A stretch of DNA of 64,000 bases from NCBI GenBank assembly GCA_964019155.1, contig OZ025240.1:83918037-83982036 (forward strand), read 5' to 3'. The notes beneath the pieces were generated by a model. The model worked only from the letters and a program-made list of their open reading frames with translations. It ran no database searches and was not told the DNA's origin. Source of the stretch: Osedax fenrisi. Its lineage: Eukaryota; Annelida; Polychaeta; Sabellida; Siboglinidae. Each line of letters starts with the position of its first letter. Position 1 is the stretch's first letter. This document shows positions 34,346-46,700 of the stretch, piece by piece. Both the position numbers and the translations under genes were made by a program.

Positions 34346-35275
34346 GAAAAAGACGTTGACATATATATATATATATATATTATCTCAACATTTTATTTAC
34401 ATGATGAATATCATTATGAGAGGATTTTTTTTAAATTATTCTTATTTGTTTAATATTTATAATAAAATAATTACCATTATAAAAAGTAATCTATTGGAAT
34501 ATACATTAATTAATAGTAATATTTGAACTATTTTATATTGTGTTTATATTGTGACAGAGTGGCTGATTTGTTTGTATTAGTGTGGGTGTTGATACGTGTC
34601 TGGGAAAGGGATATACTTGTAGTGAGAGGAAAGTATCGTCATTGTCTTATTAATAACTATTGGCACATTAATAATTATTAATTAATAATTATTGGCACAC
34701 ATATGATCCCTAAGGCACCTGACGAACCCATACAAGTATACTTGAAGCGGATACACTATTTATCCGCATTATTCTCAAATTGAGTAATTAGGAATCTAAA
34801 TTACTGTTGGCTACTCTGGATATAATTTAATATATATTATTTTTATAAGTTATTATTCTAATAGATTACTAAATAATTAAATTTTATTTATAATATTTCT
34901 ACATATATTAATAACATTATATTCTTTTAACGTATATTTTTGTATATGATTTGTGTATATATATAATATTTTATATAGGCTACATACATATTTCTTTTAC
35001 ATATTTTAAATCTTAACATATTATTTTATTTTATTTATTTTTATTTTACTTTTACTATAATTGTATCCTAATAATTGTCCTTTAACAAAGTGTAACAGGT
35101 ATATGACTAGATAAGCATAACGCTTCTCGTCTACCATGGTCATACATACATTCTGATATTATTATTAATAAATATATATATATATTCGTCGCACGCATCA
35201 TATTTCGATCGAGAGATCCGGTTATGACTCGTAATTTCTATATATATATATAGAGTATATATATATTATTGGATC
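34346..35275. other. AT-rich spacer with unassigned GC-richer patches
   Basis: No gene seen. 34545-34800 contains a duplicated TTAATAATTATTGGCACA block and a GCGGATA/TATCCGC hairpin; 35095-35240 has no recognised identity. These may be decayed retroelement ends. Confidence 0.4.
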
Positions 35276-35639
35276 AAATTAACTTTACGATAAGCGGACA
35301 AATTCGACGGACTTAGGTGTCCTTCGATCGTTAAGTTCACTCGATTGTATATTATATATAAGATTAACATTAATAACGACGGATTTGCGAGTAGGATTTG
35401 CCCTACGAGATTTTCACTTCGGTCATATATGACCTATAATACCTATAGGTATTATCAGCTCCACCAGCCTTCTGGTACATGCTTACATGACACGTTAGAC
35501 TAACGTCGTTAGTGCCACGTATTCCTTCTATATAATAAAGAATATACTACAATATAGCTACTGTCTCTGTACCATATAACAAATATTATGTAGTATCAGG
35601 GAGGCTCCCTGGTAGTATATATTTATAGTACCTTACTTA

Positions 35640-36240
35640 CCAGGTCGAGATTGCTAGGCAGTTCATTACACGTTTCCTCCATTCATATCTATCACTCATC
35701 GCTACCGACAGTTGTTCATTTGTGCACATCATGTCCTCTCTTAATTAGTCTAAATATATGTTCATAGGCCTTCCTCGAGAGCTTCATCTATGGTGTGGAT
35801 TCCAGAGTAATACTTCACGCACTACCTCGTTTCTGTTTCTCCAGTAGTGACCGGAGAACCTCAGTCGTTGTTTACGTATTGTATATATTATTATTGGACA
35901 TTTTCCGTACAACTCCTTATTTTAACGTGGTCTCTCTATGAGTTGTTTAATTCAGCTCGCAGAATGCGTGTATAGGCTCCATCAACCTTTTATCTCTAAG
36001 GTTGAAGTTATAGTCCAAGTGATAGATCTATATACAAGTACAGTATCAACTGTAGATCTAAATAAGTTTCTTTTGAGTTTGCTTGAAGGTTGGATTTCCA
36101 GATGTTGTTCGGGATATTCAAGGCTTCCTAGTAGGCAGTGCCTACATACTCCCAATGATTACGCTTACGCCGTGTTGAGTTGAACCAATATAACTACCTA
36201 GATATTTTAACTATTCTACACATTTTATATCATGGCCTGA
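35640..36240 (-). pseudogene. LINE ORF2 C-terminal fragment, different family
   Basis: On the minus strand the last 290 bp read LRFSGHYWRNRNEVVREVLL, then RGRPMNIYLD, then NEQLSVAMSDRYEWRKRVMN. Upstream are VKYLGSYI, IWKSNLQANSKE and DGAYTRILRAELN pieces in shifted frames. This is the thumb/C-terminal region of another RTE-related LINE. Several stops; 5' truncated. Confidence 0.75.
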
Positions 36241-36329
36241 TATGCTTTTCATGTCTATCTGGTTTTCGTGAATATATATATATATTATATATATATATAT
36301 TTCTTAGAAGAATAGATTTACGATCAACG

Positions 36330-37200
36330 TAAACTATATGTCGTACACTATATAATATAACTAGTGATAATATAAATATATCTCTCCCTTGTATAATATA
36401 TAAGAGTAACTTTACGATAGACAGGTACCGAAGGAAAATGTATAATATATATTATGTATATACTGTATATAATACCTACATAACTTTACGAGTGTCGGAC
36501 ATCTGTATATATATAAATATATCCTAAATTATGATTCCTAATACAATACAATCAAGTTAAGTTAACGATTGACGGATATCGATTTCTATGGTATAGTATA
36601 CAAGATTAACGTTATGATCGATGGAAAAATATACGGACATCGATGAAATTTGATCGTTGATCATAAAGGTCAGTTGATCCTCTATCTTATATTTAAATTT
36701 AATTTGATTAATATTATATTTCAAATTTCTTATAAATAATATCAGATATTGGGTCAATGTATAATATATTTGAATTATAATATTCATTGTTAGTTTTTAA
36801 ACTTTGACATTTGATCTATAATTGTTGCAAATAGTCAATTTCATATTTTTTACTTTGAATCTTGCTCGTATTTAAAAACACGTTTAGGTCTTTTATCTTA
36901 AGGTAATTATATATACCATAACTCTAATATTACCATATGCTTAATATTTGAATAATAATAAATATATTTTCTTAAATAAAATAACACAATTTGTATATTA
37001 TTCATAATTTATATAAAATTATATTTAATAAATTATTTAAATATATTTTTTATTATAATAATAATACTTAATATAATACTATACTAATTATGATATTAAC
37101 AATAATTTATCATGTTATTAATACTAATCATATTCTCCTACATGTAATATATTACTTATAATTATATTATAAAATACATTGTATTATGCACTATTAAAGT
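36330..37200. other. AT-rich spacer with recurring short motif
   Basis: No gene seen. Variants of AACTTTACGATnGnCGGACA recur at about 36409, 36481, 36556 and 36603, as well as at 35280. Confidence 0.4.
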
Positions 37201-37213
37201 GACTATACAGTAA

Positions 37214-37290
37214 ACTAAATTTGAATTTCAAGATATATGTTGTACAATATTTAATATTGAACACTATATATCTTGAAATTCAAATTTAGT
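37214..37290. repeat. Perfect 25-bp inverted repeat with 27-nt loop
   Basis: ACTAAATTTGAATTTCAAGA... at 37214-37238 is exactly complementary to 37266-37290. A transcript would form a long, fully paired hairpin. Confidence 0.95.
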
Positions 37291-37696
37291 ATTATATTAT
37301 ATTGAATATAATCAGTAGCCTACTGATTCACTAGGTGTTTACAGAATAACGACAATTTTACTTCAGACTAAACATTCTAAAGTGTAACATATGTAATATG
37401 TTTAATTATTAAACTAATTTAATTATTAAATTAATATGATTATAATAATTATATTATTTTAATAATTATATGCAATATATACTATATTATATAGAATCTA
37501 TATGATATAAATCTATATCATATACTATATGATTCATATAGATTATCTATTAGAATTATCTCAAATCAGGCCGCTGATTGTTATTATTATAATAATTATA
37601 AGAATGCCAGAGTTCCAGGTGTGCGGTACTTATATATACACTACTCTACACCATATGCATTATAGGATATTTTATAGTAACACAATATTGTATAGG

Positions 37697-38035
37697 CTCA
37701 CGTGGGGATATAATGAAGCTACAAAAAAACAGAAAAATAAAACCAAACCAAAAAAATCAAACAACCACAAAATAAAAATTGAACTCTGAAATTCTAATAA
37801 TAATCGACGGTCTTCTTCGCGATTTACGATCTATTATATAGTATCCATAGTTATTATAATAATAGATACCACTATGAGTATAAAAGTTAAATTAAATTAT
37901 CAATTACCAATAGTAGATCTACTATATGAGTCTACGATCATAACGTACGGGTTGAGATGTGTTCACTTCGGGATTTAATGCAGCTAAAAAACAGAAGAAT
38001 AAAACTAAACTAAAGAAATAAAATAACCCACAAAT
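37697..38035 (+). repeat. Diverged direct duplication
   Basis: 37697-37770 and 37958-38035 share a pattern like GGGATATAATGAAGCTAC followed by AAAACAGAAAAATAAAAC, with about one change every five bases. Confidence 0.6.
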
Positions 38036-38272
38036 ATTAATCCGCAAATATTTTATATATAACAAATATTTTACCATACGCATTTCTTTATATTCTCAAG
38101 CCGTCCGTTATGATCGGACACAGTAGATATACTGTATCTCGACTAAAGACACACTTTTTAAACAACATAATGAATATTCATTATAGTAAATTATAGGGGC
38201 GCTAATAATATCTAAATAATATAGTATTACTATAATAGTAATATATAATAAAATATTATATTGTAATATAAT

Positions 38273-38746
38273 GTATTAATCATTACTCGTGTCTTATGTA
38301 TAAAACTTGTGTGATTATATTGTATAATGAATAATGAATAAGTATGATATAAGTTATAATCAAATAAATACTATACTTTTAGTGATCTAATAATAAAATA
38401 AATTTATATTGTATAGCGCCTAGTTAAACTATATGAATTATTGCCTTCAGTTGGTTGTAATCGATAATATTCATGTATTTATTTATATAAATATATATAT
38501 ATATTAACATATATTTAAATTTAAATATTATTAACTATCGTAATAAATATAAATATAGATGAATATTATTCATAAATTATATATTATATAATTATTATAA
38601 ATGGTTATATTAAATATGGTTAACAATATAATAGTATAACATAATGAAATGTATACATAATATATTATTTATTAAATACAATTATATATATATATACAAT
38701 CAACATAATTAATAGCGAAATAATTTATATACATATTGGAGAAAAA
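38273..38746 (+). repeat. 475-bp direct repeat, copy 2
   Basis: Partner of 30902-31377, same orientation, 7.37 kb away. Confidence 0.9.
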
Positions 38747-38887
38747 GTTCCATTAGTCTGTTGCATACCATTGGTATACTACTGATTATAATTATTATAA
38801 TAATACTGATTATTAATGGGTACTTCATTACAGTTATCTGATTATACTTAATTTAGGAATGCTTTTAACATAAGAATTATAATTTAG

Positions 38888-38927
38888 TAGTATGCATAAT
38901 AGCAGCATGCTGCTATTATGCATACTA
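38888..38927. repeat. 40-bp perfect palindrome
   Basis: TAGTATGCATAATAGCAGCA is followed immediately by its exact complement, with no spacer. The core motif is the same as in the array at 22013-22200. Confidence 0.97.
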
Positions 38928-39162
38928 TCAGTATGTGTTGCAAAGTAATATCGACTAGTCCAAATAAATATGAAGGGTGTAATATCATAATGATTTTATG
39001 AATTTGTTATAACAATATATTGTTATATGGTAATATTATATTAGATATCATTTAAATTTATATGATGTATATACATGTATATATAATTTATATAATGTAT
39101 ATGATGTATATACATGTATATATAAATACATACATATATATATATATATATATATTAATATA

Positions 39163-39453
39163 TGTTGTGTAATGCACTATTATATTCTACGTTATTTAGT
39201 AAATTAGGTAAGACAAGATTTTATAAGTATCAACACTCTTTATTAAAATGATATATACGGTCGACACGTTCGAACGACGAAGTGGAACAATGTCAGATTC
39301 ATGTAAGCTCGACACAATCTTTTAGAGGCGTGTCTATACAATTACTATTCGGTGATGCAATTACGTTTCAGTGGTTCTTCTGATTGGTGTAGAGCTTTAT
39401 CATGCGCTGTTATATAACATATATCTATAATTCGATGAATACTCCGCGCCACA
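39163..39453 (-). mobile_element. Candidate solo LTR
   Basis: Read on the minus strand it starts TGTGGCGCGGAG and ends GTAATGCACTATT-complement...CACAACA, i.e. TG...CA. A TATATAAC box lies near 39411 and AATAAA at 39239-39244, the order expected of U3-R-U5. No partner LTR or internal region is present. A target duplication is not clear because the flanks are AT-rich. Confidence 0.5.
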
Positions 39454-39498
39454 CTCAATATAATAGGTGTCCTATATTCGATTCATACCCACAATTAT

Positions 39499-39845
39499 AT
39501 GGCTTATTACGCACGCACTATATATAATAAAGCCAACTCAAGTATACCCATAATTACTTCAACACACTACATCACATATAATATTGATAAATCTGTCATT
39601 TTGCTTATATATTATAGTTCATCTAGACATAATACCATAAAGTTATACATAGGTAATAAACTTTTAAATGTTGTTAAAGCGTATACATATCGCGGACATT
39701 TGATATCATAGGACTTGTCTGATGATATTGATATATATATATATATACCTATATAATAATATCAAACAACTATACAAAAAATCTATATGATAGCGAATAA
39801 TTGTAGCCATTGTTCTAAAGCTACTAAGATTATTTTGTTTTATTC
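39499..39845 (+). pseudogene. LINE reverse-transcriptase fragment
   Basis: The frame contains IKLYIGNKLLNVVKAYTYRG then HLIS, stop, and DLSDDIDI, followed by QLYKKS. This resembles the region just after the RT catalytic core (YLGHxI-SDD block) of an animal non-LTR element. It is interrupted by stops and a TA tract. Confidence 0.5.
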
Positions 39846-39951
39846 ATTTATTTCAAATATCTACCTTAGTAGTAACCTTGTAACCTTGTAACCAATTTGT
39901 TTAGACACTGCGATCAACATCAGTAATGAGTTTTCTGCGGTGTATCGTATA

Positions 39952-40483
39952 TTAATTATTATAAGCTATATTAAATAGATGTGTTTTCAATTTGACTTTA
40001 AAGGTGTGGTCAGAAACTATAGATCTAATTGAGTGAGTTCCATAGTTTAGGTGATATTATAGAAAAAGAAGATTCCTGTTTTTTATTTAGTGATAAAGTT
40101 ATTGGTATATTTAGTTTGTATTTATGTATTGTTCGTTGTGGTCGGGATGACTTGTAGTTCGTAAGTAGTTCAGTAAGATAGTCAGGTTTATTATTATGGG
40201 TGGCATGGTGGGTCAGTAGGAGTAATTTGTATTGTATGCGGTAAAGGATGGGTAGCCAGTGAATGGATTTCATATAAGGTGTGATATGTTATCTTGAGTA
40301 TTTTTTTATCCTGAAAATGGTTCTGATGGCTCTATATTGTAATTTAGTGAGCATTTTGATAGTATTTGCTGGGAGTGAATTTAAAGTAGAGTTACAGTAG
40401 TCAAGTCGGGGCAGTAGTATTTGGTGGGATAGTAGTGTTTTTTGTCGGGGTAGTAGTATTTGGTTACTGTATTGAACCAACTG
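39952..40483 (-). pseudogene. CR1/L2-type LINE ORF2 C-terminal fragment
   Basis: On the minus strand: LPRLDYCNSTLNSLP and LQYRAIRTIFRIKK, then IHWLPILYRIQYKLLLLTHH and PKLWNSLN, then after a frameshift DHTFKVKLKTHLFN and a stop at 39952. This is the conserved tail of CR1/L2-like reverse transcriptases; the RT core is missing (5' truncation). Confidence 0.85.
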
Positions 40484-40489
40484 TTTAAT

Positions 40490-40563
40490 TGTTATTGTTA
40501 GTTTTAATTATATGTATATTCTATGGACCTATGTTATAACATATAAAATATTCTATTTATATA

Positions 40564-40610
<47 letters not shown>

Positions 40611-41400
40611 TATATATATTTATTTATTTTAATTTGAATCAGACATGCACATCTGTGATAACCTCTATACAGCAATATCACGCGACGTGAGACACGCAAT
40701 ATCGTACGTTTTATAATGGTAGATTCGAATTATATCTATACAAGGTTTGGGGGTGTAATATCATATAACATATACACTAGACATATTCTAAGTTGGTGAA
40801 TTATACATTTATGTATTTTAAACTTATAATCATCACCGCACCTCTCTGGGTTGTATTATACATGAATAAATATCTCATATTAAACATAGGTAAATACTTT
40901 ACATTTAACATAGTGATACAAATTAAAATTTAATCAAGATTGTTTAGGATTTTGTACCGATTTTTCATATATATATATATATTTTCATGTTATATTCATA
41001 TTTATCATAAATATATACGTAGTATCTAACTAATTTAATATATATATATATATATATATAATTAGTTTATGCATACAGTTTTTGTATAATATAAGATAAC
41101 TTATATATTATAATACATATCGGCTAAATTCACACAAACGCGAGTCAGGTATATTTCAGTAGTAATAATCGTTAGTGACAACAGTGATTTGCTGTATCAC
41201 TCTGTTCTCAGATGTAATAGTTACACAGTATATATCAAGTGAATCCTTCTCTTAATTGTTATTGACTACAATTCGCACACAGATAATAGAGTTTCTAAGA
41301 TTTCAATGACTACATTATCACAAACTAGCTGGTCAAATAATGATTATTATGATATATATTTATAATTATATTTATCCGATAAGTATACGTATATATATAT
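40490..41400. other. AT-rich spacer
   Basis: No gene seen; several TA tracts (for example 40571-40605) and nothing else recognised. Confidence 0.5.
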
Positions 41401-41403
41401 CTA

Positions 41404-41575
41404 GGATCTATGTCTCAAATCTAGTCGAAATCTAGTAAGCGAGATGTCCCGACTACGAATCCAGGCAGTTCTTGTTTTTCTCTTGCGTTAATAAAAACAC
41501 AAGAAAAAAATATGTTACTATTTGTATAATTTTTGTATCGTTCTTGAGGTATTATTATTAGTTCTTGAGGATTAT
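41404..41575 (+). mobile_element. tRNA-derived SINE, family 2, copy a (decayed)
   Basis: GGATCTATGTCTCAA...AGTAAGCGAGATGTCCC...AATCCAGGCAGTTCTTG matches the head of the inverted copy at 42262-42420, followed by the shared tail block CACAAGAAAAAAATATGTTA. The A and B boxes are damaged. Confidence 0.7.
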
Positions 41576-41583
41576 TATATAAG

Positions 41584-41584
<1 letters not shown>

Positions 41585-41620
<36 letters not shown>
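41585..41620. repeat. (TA)n microsatellite after SINE
   Basis: A TA tract directly 3' of the SINE copy, possibly grown from its tail. Confidence 0.9.
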
Positions 41621-41623
<3 letters not shown>

Positions 41624-41639
41624 TTGACTCGAATATCAA

Positions 41640-42260
41640 TCATGTATCGTATTGTACTGGTGTGTGAACAGTACATGTTGAGTGTGTGCAGACTAACACC
41701 ACTAGCACCACTCTTCTAATAAACAATACAGCTCACCTATTGTAGTAATGTATACATGTAGAAGTTATTAGATGTTTACCTCTGTGCTATGCACTGTAAA
41801 CATTGTTTACCTTACTGTATGAGTGATGTGTTTTATGTATTTATCAGGTTGCTTTTATTATACATATTATATATATATATTTATAAATATGATAAAAATA
41901 GGTATACTTAATGAATACTAGAATACTGGTCTAACAATGAATACATAAATTAATAATGAATACATAAATGCATTTACAAGTATATGCATGTTAACATATA
42001 TGCAAGATGGGCATAATACATATAGTATATATTTGTATATTTATAGTTTATAACTTATTTTGTTGGTACATAATTTTAAATTTTAGTATTGTAATTCAAT
42101 ATACATATACTTTTTAATTCATACATATATGTATATATATATATATAATAATAATTTTATTTATTTATTGAACTACCATATATATATATATTAAATACAA
42201 TACAAATGGACCACATAATAAGTCATAGACTTGTACATATTATAAATAATGGTGAGGGGA
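41640..42260. other. AT-rich spacer
   Basis: No supported feature. Confidence 0.5.
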
Positions 42261-42261
42261 C

Positions 42262-42419
42262 CAGGACAATACAAAAAAATGGTAATATATTTTTCTTGTG
42301 TTTTGATATCTTTTATTAAGTTCTTGATAAACACAAGAGAAAACAAGAACTGCCTGGAGTCGAACCAGGGACCTCTCGCTTACTAACTTTTGACTGTTCC
42401 ACTTAGCCATAGACCCCAG

Positions 42420-42420
<1 letters not shown>
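42262..42420 (-). mobile_element. tRNA-derived SINE, family 2, copy b
   Basis: On the minus strand: A-box TGGCTAAGTGGA, B-box GGTTCGACTCC, then CAGGCAGTTCTTGTTTTCTC and the family body. The head is close to a real tRNA, but the acceptor stem does not pair (GGGGTCT against the 3' side), so it is a SINE rather than a gene. Confidence 0.8.

Positions 42421-42423
<3 letters not shown>

Positions 42424-42459
<36 letters not shown>
42424..42459. repeat. (TA)n microsatellite
   Basis: A TA tract abutting the SINE head. Confidence 0.95.
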
Positions 42460-42461
<2 letters not shown>

Positions 42462-43224
42462 ATCGGTACTTATATCTTATTTTACACCTATATATTTTAA
42501 CATAAATTCTAATTGCATAACATTTAATACATGACAATGAATATCATTTATAATATAGAACATAAATAAATTTGAATCTACCTAAACGTTTTTGCAATAT
42601 TTTAATTATTTAATTATTTTATATATTAACTAATGTGTATATTTATATAAATACATATATTTGTATATATTTGTTTAATTAATCCTCTATTTGAGTTTAA
42701 ACACCAATTCAAACTTTGCGATCAGGTCTTATAGAGGTATTTTTACACTATGTTTCATGAAGTCGTATAATAACTGCACTGTCTAGCAGTTTGCCGTAAA
42801 GGATGAGAATATATTTACTATTAATTATGAATTACTTAACTTCTTTAGTCTAATGCATGCCTATTATGTCATGCATTCTTGATAGGAACATCTCTTATGT
42901 TATGTTAATCTATATAAAAATATATAATATAATTATAAATACACGTACCGTAATCGTATAATTTTTCACAATTTATAGAATAATTAAAATATAAATTTAA
43001 ATCAAAATGTACTCAAAAATTTTAATATAAAATGAAATATATTTTGACCTCATTAGATGATTAATGGATAAGGTCATTGTTTAAAAATTATCAAATATAT
43101 TACATAATATAAATGAATATATAAAAAAAACATAATTTATATTATCTAATAATTAATCAGTTAACATATCACAAATACATTTATAATAAATATATCCTAA
43201 TTGAAATTATTCTATTAATAGATT

Positions 43225-43314
43225 ATGGAATTCCTGGTAGGGGGAGTGTCAGCATCATGTGCTGCTCTGTTTACGAATCCTCTTGAAGTTGTCAAAACCA
43301 GAATGCAATTGCAG
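43225..43314 (+). CDS. SLC25A35: SLC25A35 exon 1
   Basis: ATG to CAG|GTTTTC, 30 codons: MEFLVGGVSASCAALFTNPL, then EVVKTRMQLQ. The start is fixed by homology (MxFLxxG) and by the absence of an upstream in-frame extension that resembles the family. Confidence 0.93.
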
Positions 43315-43678
43315 GTTTTCAATTATACAATTTTATCTAACTTTAATTATATTAAATTCATAATATAATTTAATACACATTATATTATTTGGAATGTTAA
43401 CATAATTCATTTAAAAAACATCGTCTAATTCATAACTAATGTATAAATAATTTGTTTGGTTTTTTTTTAAATATATATATATAATGAATAAATATGAATG
43501 CATATTATTTCTCAAATAAATTAATCAATAAATCTCTAATATATTTGATTCAAAGATTGAAATCATTGAAATATAATTAAATACACCACTGAAAAGTATC
43601 TAGTTGGGAGAACACAAAGTAACCATTGCAGAGAAAGCGAGCGGATGTCCTGTCCTCGAAATTACTATATTATAATGA

Positions 43679-43745
<67 letters not shown>

Positions 43746-46700
43746 ATGGAAGATTTTTATAAATATTGTCATCTTCTGTAGTTAAATAGATATTATCTAC
43801 AGCTTTAAAAATTATAAACATTTTTATTAAGATACATTTTTATACTAAACATTACTAATCTGATTGTTCACTGTTAACTGAATAACGTAATAATAACTCT
43901 ACTATCACAACTTTTTCTATAAGTATACTCTTTTATAACCTATTCTACATATTCTTATATCATCGTGTTAATATTGAAGATTCACCTATACTTCTTCCTA
44001 CAGGGAGAATTACAAGCTCGAGGTAACTACAAAGTACATTACCGGAACGTGTTTCAGGCATTCTTCGCCATCGGGAAACATGACGGAATAGTTGCTCTAC
44101 AGAAGGGATTAGCACCTGCCATCATCTACCAAGTCAGTCGCCAACGATTATAGATAGTTATTATAATTAGTATCTATTGAGAGAGTAGTATCAACGATTT
44201 CGCGAAACAAAGATATAACACTCCCTATCTACGCAATGTGATTAGTATTCATACATCCCGTTGCTAGCAGCAGTATCAAATCGATTTAGGTATTAGGTAC
44301 AAATCGATTTGCATACTATAATCTTCATTTCTCTATTAAATAACATGCAATATAAATTAGCTTTTACTTGCCACATAGATATTTATAGCATTTAAAACAC
44401 GACATATCCTATTGCTTTGTTATATATTAGCAATGAACACTTAACACCAAAAATAATAATTTAAAACATATTATTTTTCATTTTAAAAGTGCATAGTTTG
44501 ATATGAATTTATATTACACATAGTTTCCGAAAATTGATCCTACATAGGTGGCGCTGATGATTTTTGTATACAAAATAGAATTACACGATTTCGCTTGAGT
44601 GTTATATCTTTCCTTAGAAAAATCTTTGATTACACTATTATTCAATATTATATAACCCGCACGTTACATATCCATCCCCATAAGACATACATGTATTACA
44701 TTAATACACACTGCAATACATAATACGTCCATATCTACATGATATATAGCTCCCACAAAATAGACCTCACTCTAAATGATATATTCTGCACTTATTGAAA
44801 TGTTCAATATAAGTAGACAATACTATAGCCTATAATGAAATCATTTTTTTTTAATAAAAAATATTAATTTAAATTTTTCTTTAATTATTAATGATAAATA
44901 AAATATATATTTATAAACATATATAATAAATATTTTAATGAATGAATATGTAATAAAAAATGATTTCATAATAGAATGATATATTATTAAACTATAGAAA
45001 CAAAAATTACGTGATTATCTATTATTAAATTTGTGTAGTTGAATTTACTGTGAAGCATATAAATGCCTATCTATATTCCCACATAACATATACCGTACCA
45101 TTCGTGACATCGCCTCTATTCATCGATTCATCCAACCCTATACCATAATACACGATCTACATATTATCCACCTACCACACTTATACTTACCCACCACCAT
45201 CAATAATCCCCGCCCCCCGTAAACAGTTCTGCATGAACGGAGTGCGGCTGGGTTCGTTTCAGTGGCTCGACAACCACAAGTGTCTACACTCAGCTAACGG
45301 TGACCTGTCATTCCCTCGGACGGTGGCAGCGGGGGCTATGTGCGGGGCTCTAGGGTCCGCTATCTCTAGCCCCGCCTACATGGTAGGTGTCTACTGGTTC
45401 TTTGCTATAACGCGCAGTACATAAATATCAGCGTATATAATCTTAATTATCTAGACGTACCTAGTACCCTATTACCTACCTTATAACTTATTCATTTTGT
45501 ATTATTATTATTATCATAATTATTTCAAGAATACACATATTTATTTATTTATACTTTACCGTTAAATTTTTGCTATCACTTTCGAGGGACAAGTTACCTA
45601 TTTGTGTGCACATTTAAATACAGTTACATTCAATCAATACGGTATATCATTAATTATCATGATCATATGGTGGCGTTCACTACTAGTACTATTATTTATT
45701 CCATAATTGTATCTATATTATTCTTTATTTATTTTCCTTTTGGTTATCGACTGTTACAATAATTCATTATTTTGTCAATTTTAATATGCTAATTAAACGT
45801 AAATTTTACGGTTTAAATACCTTTGAAGCATTTTTGTGGCTCAAACTGCATTTGTGTGGCTCAGTTGTCTAAGGTATCAAACACACAAGCAGTATGACGC
45901 GCACGTTCGAGCCTCGTCCGGACAATTAAAATGGGTCTTATAATAATATGTAGAAGTGATAGTATATAATTGTGTATAAATAAATTATCGGCTCTCATTA
46001 AAACCATGTATGCCTTAACATGAGATCGGCTTCGAAGGGACATTAGAGCCATATATATGGTTATAAGTGAAAACTTCATCTAAGTTCCTGGATGGGATGA
46101 AAGGACTCCACCGAAATAATAATAACAATAACAATAACAATATATACATAATAGCTAATAATACTTTATAAATATAATCTTGAGATTGATAGATCACATA
46201 ATATATATATAGTCTAGTACAATAGTTGACATTGAAGTAATGTTGTTTACTTTATATATACTATAGTTCTATTTGTGTATGTATTGTTTACTTTTAATTT
46301 CATTTTTTAATAAGTTTCTTAAAATAGTTTCTCTTCTTAATATATGAACTATGGTCTACTTTAATGTCAATCTAACTTATATTAACACAGTTTACTATAT
46401 TATATGTGATAAGGTAACTTAACATGTACGAGATACTATAGTTACATAACTATTTACGAGAGAAACAATTACTCTACGAGTTTAGTAAATTAATATTTAC
46501 GTGTTGTACATGTACAATTTTAGTAATACATTGAAATACATTTTAGTAATACCATCGATATAAAGAAAGTGGATAAGCAATGTACGCACGGAATGTATGT
46601 AAAAGATAGACACGTGAATGACACTTTTATCAATAAATTAACAAAATGGTATCATATATTTTGATTGGATATTAATCATATTATATATGTCAAATATTAA

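Noticed and set aside
30902..38746. LTR retrotransposon with the 475-bp repeats as LTRs
   Set aside because: No TG...CA ends, no gag-pol between the copies (only non-LTR remnants), no primer-binding site seen.
42340..42420. Possible functional tRNA gene on the minus strand
   Set aside because: A and B boxes are good, but the acceptor stem does not pair and a repeated non-tRNA body follows; called a SINE.
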